A stretch of 64,000 bases of DNA from Heterocephalus glaber. Taxonomy: Eukaryota > Chordata > Mammalia > Rodentia > Bathyergidae. The stretch spans positions 2,767,368-2,831,367 of the forward strand of contig NW_004624743.1 in NCBI RefSeq assembly GCF_000247695.1. Reading direction: 5' to 3'. The position numbers and the translations under genes are program-made. Shown here in pieces: positions 23,879-35,426 of the stretch. The notes below the pieces were generated by a model that worked only from the letters and a program-made list of their open reading frames with translations, did no database searches and was not told the origin of the DNA. The first letter of the stretch is position 1; each line of letters begins with the position of its first letter.

Positions 23879-24636
23879 ATCAGCCCCAGCCTGTGGAACT
23901 GGCAACTCACCATCGGTGGACAAGCCACCCTCCAGGGGTCAAAAACATGTATGCTCACTGCCCAGAGAGAGAAAATGAAGGACTGAAATGCCATGTGTAA
24001 GGGTGAAGGAGTAAGGGACAAATTTCACCCTGACAAAGATGAAAACCATGGAGTCCATTGCTGTCTCTCCACAGGCAGGGCAGAATTAAAACCTCTACCA
24101 CTGTCCCATTTGGCTCTAACCCGAGAAACCATTGTAAATATTTGTCTTCGATGCCAAACACCGTGTATGACAGGCCTGGGATTTTATTTTGCTCCATTTG
24201 CAGCAGCTCCTGTACCACTCCGCTCTTCCTTCTTGGGGGCAGGAAAGTGTCTTCCTTCACTTGTAACCTGCAGGAACCTCTTCCCTCCAGGCTGCCGCGT
24301 TCTCTCTGGAGGCAACATCTGGCTCCTTGCCACACTTCCCCAGTTTCATCTGCTCTCAGGGACAGGAAAACTGGCTTCACTCTGCATTGCTTTGACCTTT
24401 CTGGAGGAGGGATGGAGAAAAGAAGGAAAGCAGGGCCTAAGGACAACCAGGTTAGGGTCTCAAGCTGTGTCCTGTGAGGTTAGCTCCCTCCTTCCTGTGA
24501 CTGGATGACGATGACGCAAAAACAATCATTGTGAGTGCAGATATTGCAGTATTCCCTGCGCCTTGGACGAGTTCAGCCCACAATGGAAAATGGTGCTCCA
24601 GAAAGCACACAGACTGCTTCAGAAGTAGAAGCCTCA
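23879..24636. other. Unassigned DNA
   Basis: Three long open frames overlap on both strands here (163, 171 and 139 codons), but none shows a domain or codon pattern I recognise. They compete for the same bases, so at most one could be real. I see no splice context that supports any of them. Confidence 0.4.
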
Positions 24637-24974
24637 CACGGATTGACTTGCATGTGTTGCACCATCCCTGCATCCCTGGGATGAATCCCACTTGGTCAGG
24701 GTGTACAATCTTTTTGAAGATTTGCTGCATTCTACTTGCTAGTATCTTACTGAGGATTTTTGCATCAATGTTCATTAGGAAGATTGGCCTGTAGTTCTCT
24801 TTTTTTGGTGGGGTCTTTCTGTGGTTTTGGTATCAGGGTAATACTTGCTTCTAGGAATGATTTTGCAAGTATTGCTTCCCTTTCAATTTCATTAAAGAGT
24901 TTGAAGAGTAGTGGCAGTAGCTCTTCTCTAAATTTCTTGTAGAATTCAGCAGTGAAAGCGTCAGGGCCTAGAGG
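24637..24974 (-). mobile_element. LINE-1 ORF2 reverse-transcriptase fragment (inverted 5' part)
   Basis: Minus frames at 24452-24775 and 24765-25022 carry L1 reverse transcriptase sequence: '[19 protein letters not shown]', '[14 protein letters not shown]' and '[18 protein letters not shown]' (residues approximate, frame broken). The fragment runs opposite to the L1 piece that begins right beside it at about 24975, as expected of an inverted 5' portion. It lacks the FADD catalytic block. Confidence 0.9.
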
Positions 24975-25692
24975 ACTAATATCTGGAACATAGAAAGAAT
25001 TGAAAAAAATCAGCCCATCCAAATTTAAAGACCCAATCCAAAAATGGGCATCTGAGATGAATACACACTTCTCAGTTGAAGAGTGGAAACAGCAAATAAA
25101 TACGTGAAAAAATGTCCAACATCACTGGGCTGAGAGATGCAAATTAAAACAACCCTGAGATTCCATCTCACTCCAGAAAGAATGGCTATTATCAAGAAAT
25201 AAACCAACAACAAATTCTGGCAGAATGTGGGGAAAAAGGAACCCTTCTCCACTGTTGGTAAGAGTGTAGACTGGTGCAACCACTGTAGAAATCAATGTGG
25301 AGATTCTTCAAAGAACTAGGATTAGAAGTTCCATTTGATGCAGCTATTCCCCTGCTGGGTATCTTCTCCAAAGAATTAAAAGCATCATACTACAATGATA
25401 TATGCACACCCATGTTTATAGCAGCATAGTTTGTAGTAGCTAAATGTTGGAAACAGCACAAATGCCCATCAACTGATGAATGGATAAAAATGATGTTATG
25501 TTTTTATATAATGGAGGACTATTTAGCCATAAAGAAGGATAAACCGGAGACATTTCTAGGTAGATGGATGCACCTTGTGATCATACTCTTAAGTGATATA
25601 AACACACATGTGTAAATATTGCATTGTTTCTCTGGTGTGAGAAACTGAAAGCGAAAATAAGGACCAAAAAGAATCATATTGTAAAATAGGGA
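24975..25692 (+). mobile_element. LINE-1 ORF2 C-terminal part (forward partner)
   Basis: Forward L1 ORF2 C-terminus: 'ctaatatctggaacatagaaagaattg', 'gaatgtggggaaaaaggaacccttctccactgttgg', 'attcccctgctgggtatcttctcc', 'cacccatgtttatagcagcatag' and 'aacagcacaaatgcccatcaactgatgaatgg'. It ends near 'gtaaaatagggagaaattg' without the purine tract and A-tail seen in related copies. About 900 bases of ORF2 between the inverted and forward parts are missing. Several stops break it. Confidence 0.9.
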
Positions 25693-26410
25693 GAAATTGT
25701 TAAAAATTATACAGAATGTGAGATACTTTGTCAATACTTATAATATTTTATGCAAAAAGGTATAATATTATTGGGAAATGAGCTGAGAGATAGATTAGTA
25801 AATGAAAATATATTCTTCTAAGATCATGATACACAGTGTACTTACCATGGTTATTTTCTAATAATAATCTTTATTATGCAAACTTATTTTTCCATAGAAC
25901 AGCTTTTATATTTTCTTTATTAATAGCTACTTGTAGTACATTGAAATAAAGAAATGAAAAACAGAACAAAACAAAACAGAAATAGAAGCCTTGGGCTGGG
26001 ATCAAAGATACCAAGAGCAGACTCTGGGCCACTTGGAGGAATTGTAACTGAAAATCAGTCAGACTAGGACCCCAGAGCTGTTCCAGTTGGCCTCACTGCA
26101 TGGTATGTTGGCAACAACATCACGTGGCCATGATGCTTGCCACTAAGTGATAGACAAGTGCATTGTGGGCATCTCAGCCCCTCACGCCAAAGGTGGGTGA
26201 GTCTGGTGGTAACATTTTCCTTACGATGTGTGCCCAGTTCCCATATCACTGAAGTGACCAAGGACACTCCAAGGACAAGTGTGGCTGCCTAAAGGGCACG
26301 GGGCTCTGAGGTAAAGCAGTGGTTTTCCATGAAGAGACCTAGTGCCAGGGGTGGCGTGGGCTGGTGGAGAAGGCATCTGGTTCCCAGTTTAGCTTTCACT
26401 CCACCCCTGC
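25693..26410. other. Unassigned AT-rich DNA
   Basis: AT-rich spacer followed by single-copy-looking DNA. No gene or named repeat was recognised. Confidence 0.4.
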
Positions 26411-26411
26411 G

Positions 26412-26525
26412 ATGGCAGGAACTGTGTCTCCCCAAAGTTCATATGTTGAAGTCCTAGCCCCAATTCCTCAGAGTGGGACCATATTTGGAAAGAGGGTCAT
26501 CAAAGAGGTAGATGCCTTACAGGAG
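26412..26525 (+). mobile_element. MLT/MaLR-type LTR head fragment
   Basis: 'actgtgtctccccaaagttcatatgttgaagtcctagccccaattcctcagagtgggaccatatttggaaagagggtc' is the 5' part of the same LTR class as 20617-20990. The rest of the LTR is not recognisable downstream. Confidence 0.75.
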
Positions 26526-27755
26526 ATTGGAGTGGACACCCAAAGAAACACTCCTTTGCATACAGATCAGACAAGGGAAATCTTCTGATGTTGATTTATT
26601 AATTTTTGTTTGCCCTGTAAAGAGTAAGCAGATGTTCAAGAGAATAGAAATAGACTTCAGTAATTACTGGAAATGCTGTGTCTTCGTCAACAGCTGTGTC
26701 TGGGTTAACTTGTGTACAGAAACACACATAGCCTCCCATGGCTGCTCAGTTCTGTGTGGCTAAGGGGCAGAGGTGGACATGCTCTGGTTACTACTAGAGT
26801 CAGAGTGATCACACAGCTGTGTATTTCTCTGGTGGATGCAAGCTGATTTAAAGGGGGATGCAGTCTCTACCTCCATAAAGATCTGTTTGCTTCCTCTATG
26901 CCTATTTTAGTGCCACCTGCCCCTTGAGTCTCTGAAGGAAGATGTTTGGCTAGAATCATGAATCACCTCCTACTCTCCATCCAGTGCTTCATGTTTCCAG
27001 GGTATGTACCAACCACATCTGTCCCAGGTGAAGTTCCTCCATAGTGTATCAGAACATGCTACTGGAATGCAAGGCGGTACCTCACAAGGTTCAAGAGGAT
27101 CCCTCGTCCCTCAGGACTAACATCTCTCCTTGATCCCTCTCTTATGTATTCACTGTATGTATCTTAGTTTCTGGATGCTGTCACACCCATGGAGGGAAGG
27201 TGTAAAAAGGGAGTTATGTTAGAGAATTTCCTTGAGGCCCAGTGTGGAGCTACAGTAAGTGGTTTTCTTCATCATAATAAAGTTGCCAGTGAAAGTTGAC
27301 ATCAAGATTTTTTCCCCTTGGAAAATAGAAAAGTACTACCCAAAAGTTTACCACGTGTTTCTTTTAGAGTACAGAGCATAATTTACTTTTGAATAAGCCT
27401 GTCTCTTTTGTTAGGTTAGTAAGGTTACTTGAGTTAGTGCTTATACTTGGGCACATGTGAGGCAAATATTTTGGTTTTCTGATTTTGGGGAAAAAACTTG
27501 GATGCTTTCTAGTAATCCAAATGTAGATGTGTGTAGTAAACGTTTTGTTTAGAAACTGGCTGAATTTTCTTTCTGCGTAATGAGATACGTTTTCTCCCTA
27601 GTTTTTCAATAAGACCACCCTGTTCTTGACATTATAATTTGTTCTGGGGAAGGCTTGTGTATGAGTTTGTGTTTTATGTTCATGTGTGATTCGTAGTTGC
27701 TTGAAGTAAATAGGGTATAGGAACTTGATTATGGCAAAGGCAATATACAGGCTTG
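26526..27755. other. Unassigned DNA
   Basis: No supported gene. Open frames are short. Nothing stands out. Confidence 0.4.
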
Positions 27756-27773
27756 ATGTTCTTACCTAATATT
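27756..27773. repeat. Target-site duplication, left copy
   Basis: ATGTTCTTACCTAATATT, repeated perfectly at 28825-28842 on the far side of the L1 insertion. Confidence 0.95.
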
Positions 27774-28506
27774 TTTTTCCATTAAGTTTATTGGTACATT
27801 TTAGATATACAACACAGTTACATTCATCATTGGGATCTTGTACCATTACATGAGTATCTTGGTTCTTATTTTTTCCCCTTCCCCTGCCCTCCCTTCAACC
27901 CCTCCACCCTTCTCTATTTACAAAGACTTTGTTTCCATTTTTCCTTTTCTCATATTTTTTCCTTTCCCTTCTTTCCTTTCCCCTACCCCTCCCATTTCCC
28001 CTGCTCCTTTAGACCTTTTCTTCCTATTTCACAATATCAGTTATACATTTTGATCCTATTTACACTTTTAGTTTCTCACACTAGAGAAACTATTCGGTAT
28101 TTACACATGTGTGTCCTATTTATTTCACTTAAGAGTATTGCCTCAATGTGCATCCAATTAGCTATAAATGTCTCTAGTTTCTCATTCTTTATGGCTGAGT
28201 AGTACTCCATTTTATAAAAAAACCACATCTTCTTTATCCAGTCTCCAGTTGATGGGCACTTGGGCTGTTTCCAAGTTTTAATTATGACAAACTGTGCCAC
28301 TGTAAACATGGGTGAACATCTTTTGGGAAGATCCCCAGCAGAGGAATAGCTGGGTCAAATGGGACCTCTAGTCCTAGTTCTTTGAGGTATCTCCATACTG
28401 ATTTCCACAGTGGTTGCATCAGTCTGCTCTCCCACCAACAATGGAGAAGGGTTCCTTTCTCCCCACACCTCCTCCAGCATTTGTTACTGGTTGATTTCTT
28501 GCACTT
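27774..28506 (-). mobile_element. LINE-1 3' end (ORF2 C-terminus plus 3' UTR), main part
   Basis: Reading from the plus strand, a T-run at the left end (the A-tail of the L1) is followed by 'ttattggtacattttagatatacaacacag' and the pyrimidine tract (27865-28010), then antisense ORF2. The minus frames 28282-28518 and 28076-28309 encode recognisable L1 ORF2 C-terminus ('[20 protein letters not shown]', '[16 protein letters not shown]', 'KMEYYSAIKNEKLE'). A frameshift separates the two frames, so the protein is broken. The piece is joined at about 28506 to an inverted 5' segment. Confidence 0.95.
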
Positions 28507-28824
28507 CAAGAGAAACAACCAACAGAGCTAAGAGACAACCCACAATGTGGGAAAAATTTTTTACCAGCTGTTCCTCAGCTGTTCCTCAGACAAAGGTCTA
28601 CTATCTAGAATATATAAAGAATTCAAAAAAAATCAGACCCCCCCCAATATAAAGACCCAATTCAAAAATAGGCATCTGAAATGAACAGACATTTCTCAGG
28701 CAAGGAAGTAAAAGCAGCAAATAAACATGAAAAAATGTTCAACATCACTAGTCATTCGAGAGATGCAGATGAAAACAATGCTGAGATTCCACCTCACCCC
28801 AGAAAGAATAGCTGCTATCAAGAA
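28507..28824 (+). mobile_element. LINE-1 inverted 5' segment (twin-priming type)
   Basis: Plus-strand L1 ORF2 sequence: 'gtctactatctagaatatataaagaattc', 'aaagacccaattcaaaaataggcatctgaaatgaacagacatttctc', 'cctcaccccagaaagaatagctgctatcaagaaat'. Its last codons (..AIKK) are the ones that directly precede the first codons of the minus-strand part (STSNKCW..), so almost nothing was lost at the inversion. 'agctgttcctc' is duplicated at 28567-28590. Confidence 0.95.
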
Positions 28825-28842
28825 ATGTTCTTACCTAATATT
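28825..28842. repeat. Target-site duplication, right copy
   Basis: Second copy of ATGTTCTTACCTAATATT. With 27756-27773 it bounds one 1051-bp L1 insertion. Confidence 0.95.
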
Positions 28843-31390
28843 GAAGGCAAGTTCAAGAGTTTGGTGAAGCTGTTGTAAGACACGCTGACTGGTACTGCTG
28901 GTGCTCTACGTGTGGTGCTTCTTCAGTCTGACTGAGCCACTTTTTGAAAAATATGTTCTCCATCTTACAGGGGTTTCTGGGAACTTCTGGTATAGTCTTT
29001 GGTGCCAGATAATTGCTTGAATAGATACACACCTTCAAGGGAATGCCCACTCCTAAAGCCAAATACCCTAGGAATAAGTTATTTCTAGAGAAAAATGAGA
29101 CAGTCTTGGAATGGAGGAAGAAGATTTCCCTTCTAGGGCCGGTGAACTTCAGGCCCCTAACTCTGAGGTGTGGAAGATTGGTGAATGTGGAGGCAGGAGA
29201 TGGGCCAGTCAGGACTTCTTGGGTCCTACTTGGGTCTTGTGGACTCTTAGATGGCTAATTACAACAAGAATTATTAAGCTACTCTCTGTTATACTTCTAC
29301 TATCCACTAAGCACCATCAGGGTCTTGTTGGACGTCACCAGCTAATCTCTCAGAACTGTGCAGTCTGAGAAGGACTTAACACAAGGGGTGGTGTTTTCCC
29401 TCCTTGGAGGAAATGGGGCCACTGGCAGTATGCCCTGGTGAAGAAGTGAGTCCACGGAAGAGCCCGACATTAGGTGTGGTGAGCAAGGCAGCCGCACATC
29501 GGGCTGACAAGGAGACTCCCCTGGAGAGAGTGGACTTTGGCTAGAGTAGAAATTAATGAACATTCCTGGAAAATGTTAAGGTGACGGAGGCCTGGCTTCC
29601 AGGAATTGGATAATGGGAATTTATGTCATAGTGACTTGGGAATAAGGAAGAAGTGGAACCTCGTCTCCTAGTTCTGACTGGTGAAGGATCACAAGGATAC
29701 TTTTGCCTCTTAATTTGGAGTCTCCTTCTGAATGTCTTCAGTCTTCCCTGGCACAAGGAGGGTTCTCTCTTGGGGAGGAAGCCTAGGGAGTGTGTTCCTG
29801 TGTGTTCCATCTGCACCAAAGGAAGCAAAGAGAAGAGGTTTTGAACAGGAGGGAAATGCAGGAGAGGTGAGTGCTTTCAGTGGCTTAATTTTATTCCTTG
29901 AAGACTTCAGCTTGTGACTCTCTTTGGCTGTAACATATTGAAGACTCATTGACCCAGATTTTAAGGTGATTGATGTTAGAGTTTTGGCCACACCACCCAG
30001 CTCTCTCTTCTGCCACTGCTCTCTGCCCTTCTAGCTCTTCATCTACTTCTCTGTGCATGGCTTATGTCACTCACTTCATCTTCTCTCAACCAGGGCTCTG
30101 CATGCATTTGGCAATGTGCACACCATGTTGAAGGCTGCACGTTTTCATAGGTTTACACTGAAGTCATGACAACATATTGTTGCCTGAAAAACTCAAAACA
30201 CAAAAATCTCACCAAAAAAATGAATAAATCTTGAATTAGAAGTTCATAAGACTTTCATGGTTCCATACAATTTTTAAATGTGGGGGACATGGCTGTATTC
30301 TAAAACGTTTGCTGTTATATATGCTGACTATAACCTCCAAGACAGAGTTCTTGGGGTTCATGAGGGTCTTAAGAGAAAAGCTAGTTTTCCCTGCCTACCC
30401 TAAACTCTTTCCTCCTTTCAAATCTTTTCATATTATCCTACACCCTCCACCATACAGCTTTTTCCAGCGAGAGTTAATAGCTGGGATATCATCCAGCAGG
30501 AAAAAGTGGTAATAAAGGCCCAATGGAGAAAGAAATGCATTTCCTTCCCAGTGATAAGGTCCCTGGAGCTTCGAATACTTGTACTCCAGGATGCTGACTT
30601 GGAGCACTTGCCATCTGGCCTGGGGTGGGGCAGGTGTGCTGTTAAAAGGGAAGTAACTCAGGGTGGAGATGAAAGCGAGATGCTGCAGGGCTGGTTTCTT
30701 CTCCTCCAGTCCCCAGTGAACAAGCTCCTTTTTCAACCTGCACCTGTACCTCCCCCCGACTCAGTGCCGGGGTTGTCTGGGATTGGGAGCACCTGGTTAC
30801 TGCTTTGCTTGGTCTTTGGAGGTTGGACCTGGCCTGAAGCCAGTGAGGCACTTTTCTTTTCTTCATCATGGAGGAGCTGATTCCAAATGTTTCATTGGAG
30901 AAGGAGCTTCTCAGTTAGAGATTAAGAACCTTTATCATCAGTTCTTTAGGTCTGTGATAAATGTATTAGATGAATGAAATATATAAAACAGATGAGGTGC
31001 AGAAATGTGCATTCTCTAATCAATATATGTCTCTCCAGCTCCCAGGCTGAGGAAGTAGACCCAAGGCCTCCTCTTCCTACCACTTCATGGAATTGAATGT
31101 GTAGGCTGGGGAATGTAAGGTGTGGAACATGAACCATGAGCTGGGCCTGGCAGGGTGGCAGTCTCCATTACTGGAGCCTTCAGGCAAATCAGCCTAATCT
31201 GAAGCACAAGAACCACTGGAAGTAAAAATGTGTATCTAGAGCTATGTGTACGCATTTATTTCCAGCCCAGCGTGGTCATGCCAAAGACAGATTGGGATCA
31301 CTCTGGGTGGCCTTGGAGTAGCTGAGGCCGGATTTCATTTCGCGTCTCTGTTAGAGGGTCATAGTCTGATGGCTGTTGTCATTATGCCCA
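28843..31390. other. Unassigned unique DNA
   Basis: Open frames of up to 124 codons (30506-30880, plus) overlap others on the opposite strand. No domain, splice framing or named repeat was recognised. Confidence 0.4.
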
Positions 31391-31394
31391 AAGA

Positions 31395-31580
31395 ACACTG
31401 GACTGGGACCTAGATTATGGCCATTAATTAGTTGAAAGACTTTGAGCAAATCCCTTGATCTCTCTGTGTATAAATGTCTCATCTACAAAAATGAGCACAA
31501 TGACCCAGTGCATACCCTACAAGGGTTTGTAGAAGTAAGAGGTAATAAAATGCACCAGGAACTTTGAAAGCCAATATAAT
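31395..31580 (+). mobile_element. MIR SINE relic
   Basis: 'gacctagattatggcc..gaaagactttgagcaaatcccttgatctctctgtgtataaatgtctcatctacaaaaatgagcacaatg' and 'tttgtagaagtaagaggtaataaaatgc' follow the MIR body. Confidence 0.8.
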
Positions 31581-31639
31581 AAGTTTCTCTGTGAAGGAGT
31601 GGGGATCAAGTGGAAAAATAATGAGCTATGAGCTCAAAG

Positions 31640-31840
31640 TTGAGGGTTTTAGTTTGAGCTCTTCCATTTACTAACTAGTCTTGGGGTTTTAGTCTTGCTG
31701 GGGCTGATGTAGCCGTTTGCATAACGATTGTTGTATCTCAGAAGTGTTGCCAAGGTTAAATGACATGCTGTATGTGGAAAAGGACATTTTCATCTAAGTA
31801 GTGCTATACAGATGTTAGTTAATAAAAATAGCAATAAATT
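31640..31840 (+). mobile_element. MIR SINE relic, diverged
   Basis: 'ttgagctcttccatttactaactagtcttggggttttagtc' then 'aagtgttgccaaggttaaatgacatgctgtatgtggaaaagg' and 'gtgctatacagatgttagttaataaaaatag' keep the MIR order with gaps. Confidence 0.6.
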
Positions 31841-31977
31841 TGACTTGTTTTTCTCAAGTGATTATTTGGCTTACTCTAAAATTTTTGTTATTATCCTGAT
31901 AAATTTCAGGTTTATTGGGCGTTAGAGTCACAATTTTCCCATCCACTCTATGCACTCTGCACAGGTGGGAGGGTGTC

Positions 31978-32392
31978 TATTAGTCAACTTTCTCTTGCTG
32001 AGAGAAAATACCCAACACTTGCAACTTAAATGAGAAGACATTTATTCTGGCTTATGATTTCAGAGGGTTCAGTCCATGTTCAGCTGGCTCTATGTCAGAA
32101 ACAGCATGGTGGAAGGGTGTGGTGGAGGAAAGCTGCTTACTTTATGGCAGCTAGGAAGCAGAGAGTCAGAGAGGAGAGCCAAGCAAGAGATCTGCTCTCC
32201 CAAGGCACACCCCAGTGACCCACCTCTTCCAGCCAGCTATGACCCAACTCTTCCAACCAACTCAGCTATGAATTCATTAATGGTTGAATGCACTGGTGAG
32301 TATAGTACCCTCTGATCCAGTCACCTTCTGAAAGTCCTACCTTTGCATGCATGAGACTTAGGGGATACTCTAGATCTAAACCATACAGGGCA
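31978..32392 (-). mobile_element. MaLR-like LTR, reversed
   Basis: 'tattagtcaactttctcttgctgagagaaaatacccaacacttgcaactt', 'tttattctggcttatgatttcagagggttcagtccatgttcagctggctc' and 'tactctagatctaaaccatac' repeat the blocks of 15028-15382. The two copies share the 'gggttcagtccatg' and 'ctaaa..aaaccata' landmarks, so they are the same or sister family. No proviral genes lie beside it. Confidence 0.7.
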
Positions 32393-33037
32393 GGTGATCC
32401 CAGAAGTGCTTTCCAACCCTAGACCCTCTGTGCCACCTTGTGGCTGTGACAACACATTCTAACACTGTTCTTGAGCTGCTTGTGCAACTGAAGGTTTGGA
32501 GGTGAGTTCCCAGAGGGTTAGGTGACACTCACAAAGGGAGGCCATGTTTGGTACCACCGGCTTGAATTGATTGCTTTTGCCAGAGATACTGGCCACTGCT
32601 TCTTGGAACGTGTCTGCTCTCTGGCTAGACACAACATAAGGAGTCGAACTTAAAATGTTGGGGTAAACCTCAGGTGACTGCACACCTGTTGGCTTCCAGG
32701 TGGGAAGGAGGCATGGATTTCAATCCACATCATTGGACACCATCCTTGGTGCTCTGTGGGTAACTGGGAGGCCTTGCAGGTGAGGTGCGAGGCACTCCTG
32801 TTTCTGTGATCCTTGTCGAGGCTCATTAGAGACCTCTCTGCTGATACCAACAGTGCACTGGGTGGAAAGCTTAAGATGGTGGCTTCTCCTGCTTTGCCTT
32901 GTCAGCCAGCTTTGCTGCTATGGGTTTTGAGCTACGCTGAAGTTCAGCTCCAGATCATGAGAGTTGCAAATGGGAAACTGAACTCTCTGATCTGAGAGGC
33001 AAAATTATACAAGAAATCTGCCTGTTGCATCTTTCCA

Positions 33038-33764
33038 TTTCTTTTCTTTTTTACAGAGAACCCACAGTTCCATTTTATTCAGAATATTTTCTCAGACTAG
33101 AAGAAATTCAGCCATTGGTTTGGAATCTGTACTTAAACTACACATGCAATGAGAGCAATATTATGCTAGTACAATTGATTTGCTGCTGCATTTGTCTACT
33201 GTTTGTCTAATGTAAACAGAGAAGTGCAACTAGTATTTGGAACAATCCTTATAGAGTTACAGTGTCAGGCACGTTTCACTTCTATTTACACCACTGGTTC
33301 TCCTTGCGTACCTGGACTTCCTCCTCCTCAGTAAAGTCATTTTTGATATTGAAGGTCTTGCAAATCTTCTCAGGAGTTTTCCCCTTGATCATATTGGCAA
33401 CATTCTTGCATGTAACATCAAGCAAACCTTTGATTACTAAGTAGATTGCCTCCAGAATAAGTTCTAAAAAGGTTCCTTGGTTAACTTTCAGGAATTCTCG
33501 GTCCCAAACAGGGATATCATCTGTTCTCTTTCCTTTGTTCTCATCATCCTCAGGAGGAGGAGGGTCATCCTTGTGGTGGGTGCACCACTGAATGACCTTT
33601 TATTAATATCGCTGCATTAACATTTGGTAGAGGAACTGGGTCATCATCTCCTTCATCATTCGTTCCCAAATCTTCCAACATGCTCTTGATTGTCACAGAC
33701 TGGCAATTTCAACATCAACTTCCAATATCTCTCCATCAGAACTCTGCAACTTAATTGAAGGCAT
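33038..33764 (-). pseudogene. SKP1: Processed SKP1 pseudogene
   Basis: A spliced, intronless copy of SKP1, the adaptor that links F-box proteins to CUL1 in SCF ubiquitin ligases. The reversed start codon is at 33762-33764 and the reading begins MPSIKLQSSDGEI. A 4-base deletion near 33698 ('gaaattgccag-tctgtg') breaks the frame, a 1-base insertion near 33600 partly offsets it, and the end reads [10 protein letters not shown] followed by a premature stop instead of the WCEEK end (parent stop would be at 33276-33278). The span is 489 bases against 492 for the parent. The 3' UTR continues to a T-rich stretch at 33038-33053 (an A-tail on the minus strand). No function is expected. Confidence 0.93.
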
Positions 33765-33776
33765 GGTGCTTGGTCT

Positions 33777-34022
33777 CTAAGAGGATGGAGGGCACAGTCC
33801 CGTGGTGCCGAATGGTACCTCCTTCTGAGCGTCTTTTCCCACTTCTGGCACACAATGGTATACTCCATACCACCCCCTGGAAAAGCTAGTGCCAAAGATC
33901 ATCTTTCCATTTATGCCACAGTATTCTACAGAGAACAACTCCTGCCGATTGGGCAGAGTATCATGATGAAACATGAGAAGCTCTAGATGCTCAGTAAAGA
34001 CATTCTCATTGCAAGACCTCAA
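33777..34022 (-). pseudogene. Unidentified 81-codon frame abutting the SKP1 retrocopy
   Basis: Directly upstream of the SKP1 pseudogene on the same strand lies an open frame with protein-like composition (it includes 'ELLMFHHDTLPNRQELFSVE' and 'GTSFSRGWYGVYHCVPEVG'). It ends 13 bases before the SKP1 start codon. I do not recognise the family. It could be a second retroposed mRNA piece fused to SKP1, old repeat coding sequence, or chance. Confidence 0.3.
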
Positions 34023-34039
34023 AAAAATTGTTCACAAAC

Positions 34040-35425
34040 AGTGACCATGCTAATAAATCTATGGGCCATGTGCAAGTGAGAGAAATTTAAAAAGACACAC
34101 ACAAAAGTAGATACTGTCCAAAGATAGATGGATATTGAATATATCTGTGTGACTTCAAACAGGAAAGAAATAAAAGCAGATTGTCTCGAGCTCATGCAAT
34201 ATTGAAGACTGGAGTGAAGAGTAACAGAGGGGTCATGACTGCATTGGCTTTTGTGCTCACAGGGTGTACGACATGAAGTGCAGGCAGAGCGAGTCGTGTT
34301 TACAGGAGGTCGATCAATTGGCTCTGGCTCATGTTTGTGGTATGATTTGCTCCCTAGTCAACCACGTAAATCTCGAATAAGAAATGCTAGAAACTAACAA
34401 AGCAAAAATGATGAAAAGAAAGTCAGGAACCAGGAGCCGAAAATTCAGTTTTATTACAAAGCCATAAAAGAGCACAGATATGCCAGAGGGTTTTCTTTCT
34501 TCCTACATCGTGGATATTCCTTTCCAATTCATTTACATGTCATTCCATGGTGGAAATGTATTTGAGACTTTCTCTTTGGGGAAGAGTTAGTCCTTGTCTT
34601 TCCCCTTTGCTACCCTGATCTGCAAGGCTCTTCAAAAGCCACTCAGGCATGGGGGCGGGGGGCAGTGGGCCAACTGCCACAGGCTGTGGGCTGCGGAGAC
34701 AACACAGCTGAGTCAGGGCACTGAGGGACTGAAGGGAGGAAGTGACTCCACCCGTCCTGGAAGTGGGGAATGAGGGTGGCAGAGATCTGGCACTTGGAAG
34801 GCCTCTGTGGAGCAGTTGCTCAACTTCTTGGGTTGAGCAAGTCCCCCTCGTGGCAGGCAGTGAACTAGAGCAAGAGCTCAAGGAACCCTCTGCTCTGCTA
34901 ACGAGAGACAGAGGCAGGGAAGGTTGACGAGGACCAGGAGCACGTCCCGAAGCCAGCTTGTTCTGCACAGTTCTTCCTGCAAAAGAGGGGAAAGGAGAGC
35001 ATCGTTTCCTTCTCCTGGGCACCTTCAGTGTGGCGACGGAGGTGGCAGAGCTTCGGGACTGCTGCTGGCAGGTGCACAGTGCACAGAGCCCCGTGGTTCC
35101 TGCAGGCAGGAGCTCTCATGCAGTGAAGCGCGGGCTGATTTCAGTGATCGAATCTGACTTTGTCGTCAGTCAGGGGCAGAGGGCACCGCCGAGTAGAGGA
35201 ACCGAGAAGAGTAGAGAAGGAGGAGCCAGCTGGCTAGAGAACTCTCACCCTGCTGCTGTGTAAAGGCAGGGCCGTGTTGGTAGAAGCTTGGTTCCCAGCA
35301 GGTGAGGGACCAAATAGCTAGGAAGGGCATCTCAGTGAGGCGGAGCGTCCTCCATTGTGGTTATCGTTACCATCAGCACCATCGGAATCATTCTTTGTAT
35401 AAATAGCTCTCTTTGTGATAAATGT
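34040..35425. other. Unassigned DNA, partly GC-rich
   Basis: 34540-35260 is GC-richer and holds a 160-codon minus frame and a 101-codon plus frame that overlap. Neither shows a domain. No CpG island of normal density is visible by eye. Confidence 0.4.
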
Positions 35426-35426
35426 A

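Noticed and set aside
23955..24508. 163- and 171-codon frames on opposite strands
   Set aside because: They occupy the same bases in opposite directions and neither shows a recognisable motif.
28567..28590. Short tandem duplication 'agctgttcctc' as a functional site
   Set aside because: Best explained as slippage inside the L1 copy; related copies have it once.
33038..33764. Functional SKP1 gene
   Set aside because: Frameshifting deletion and insertion, premature stop at the C-terminus, no introns, A-rich tail: a processed pseudogene.
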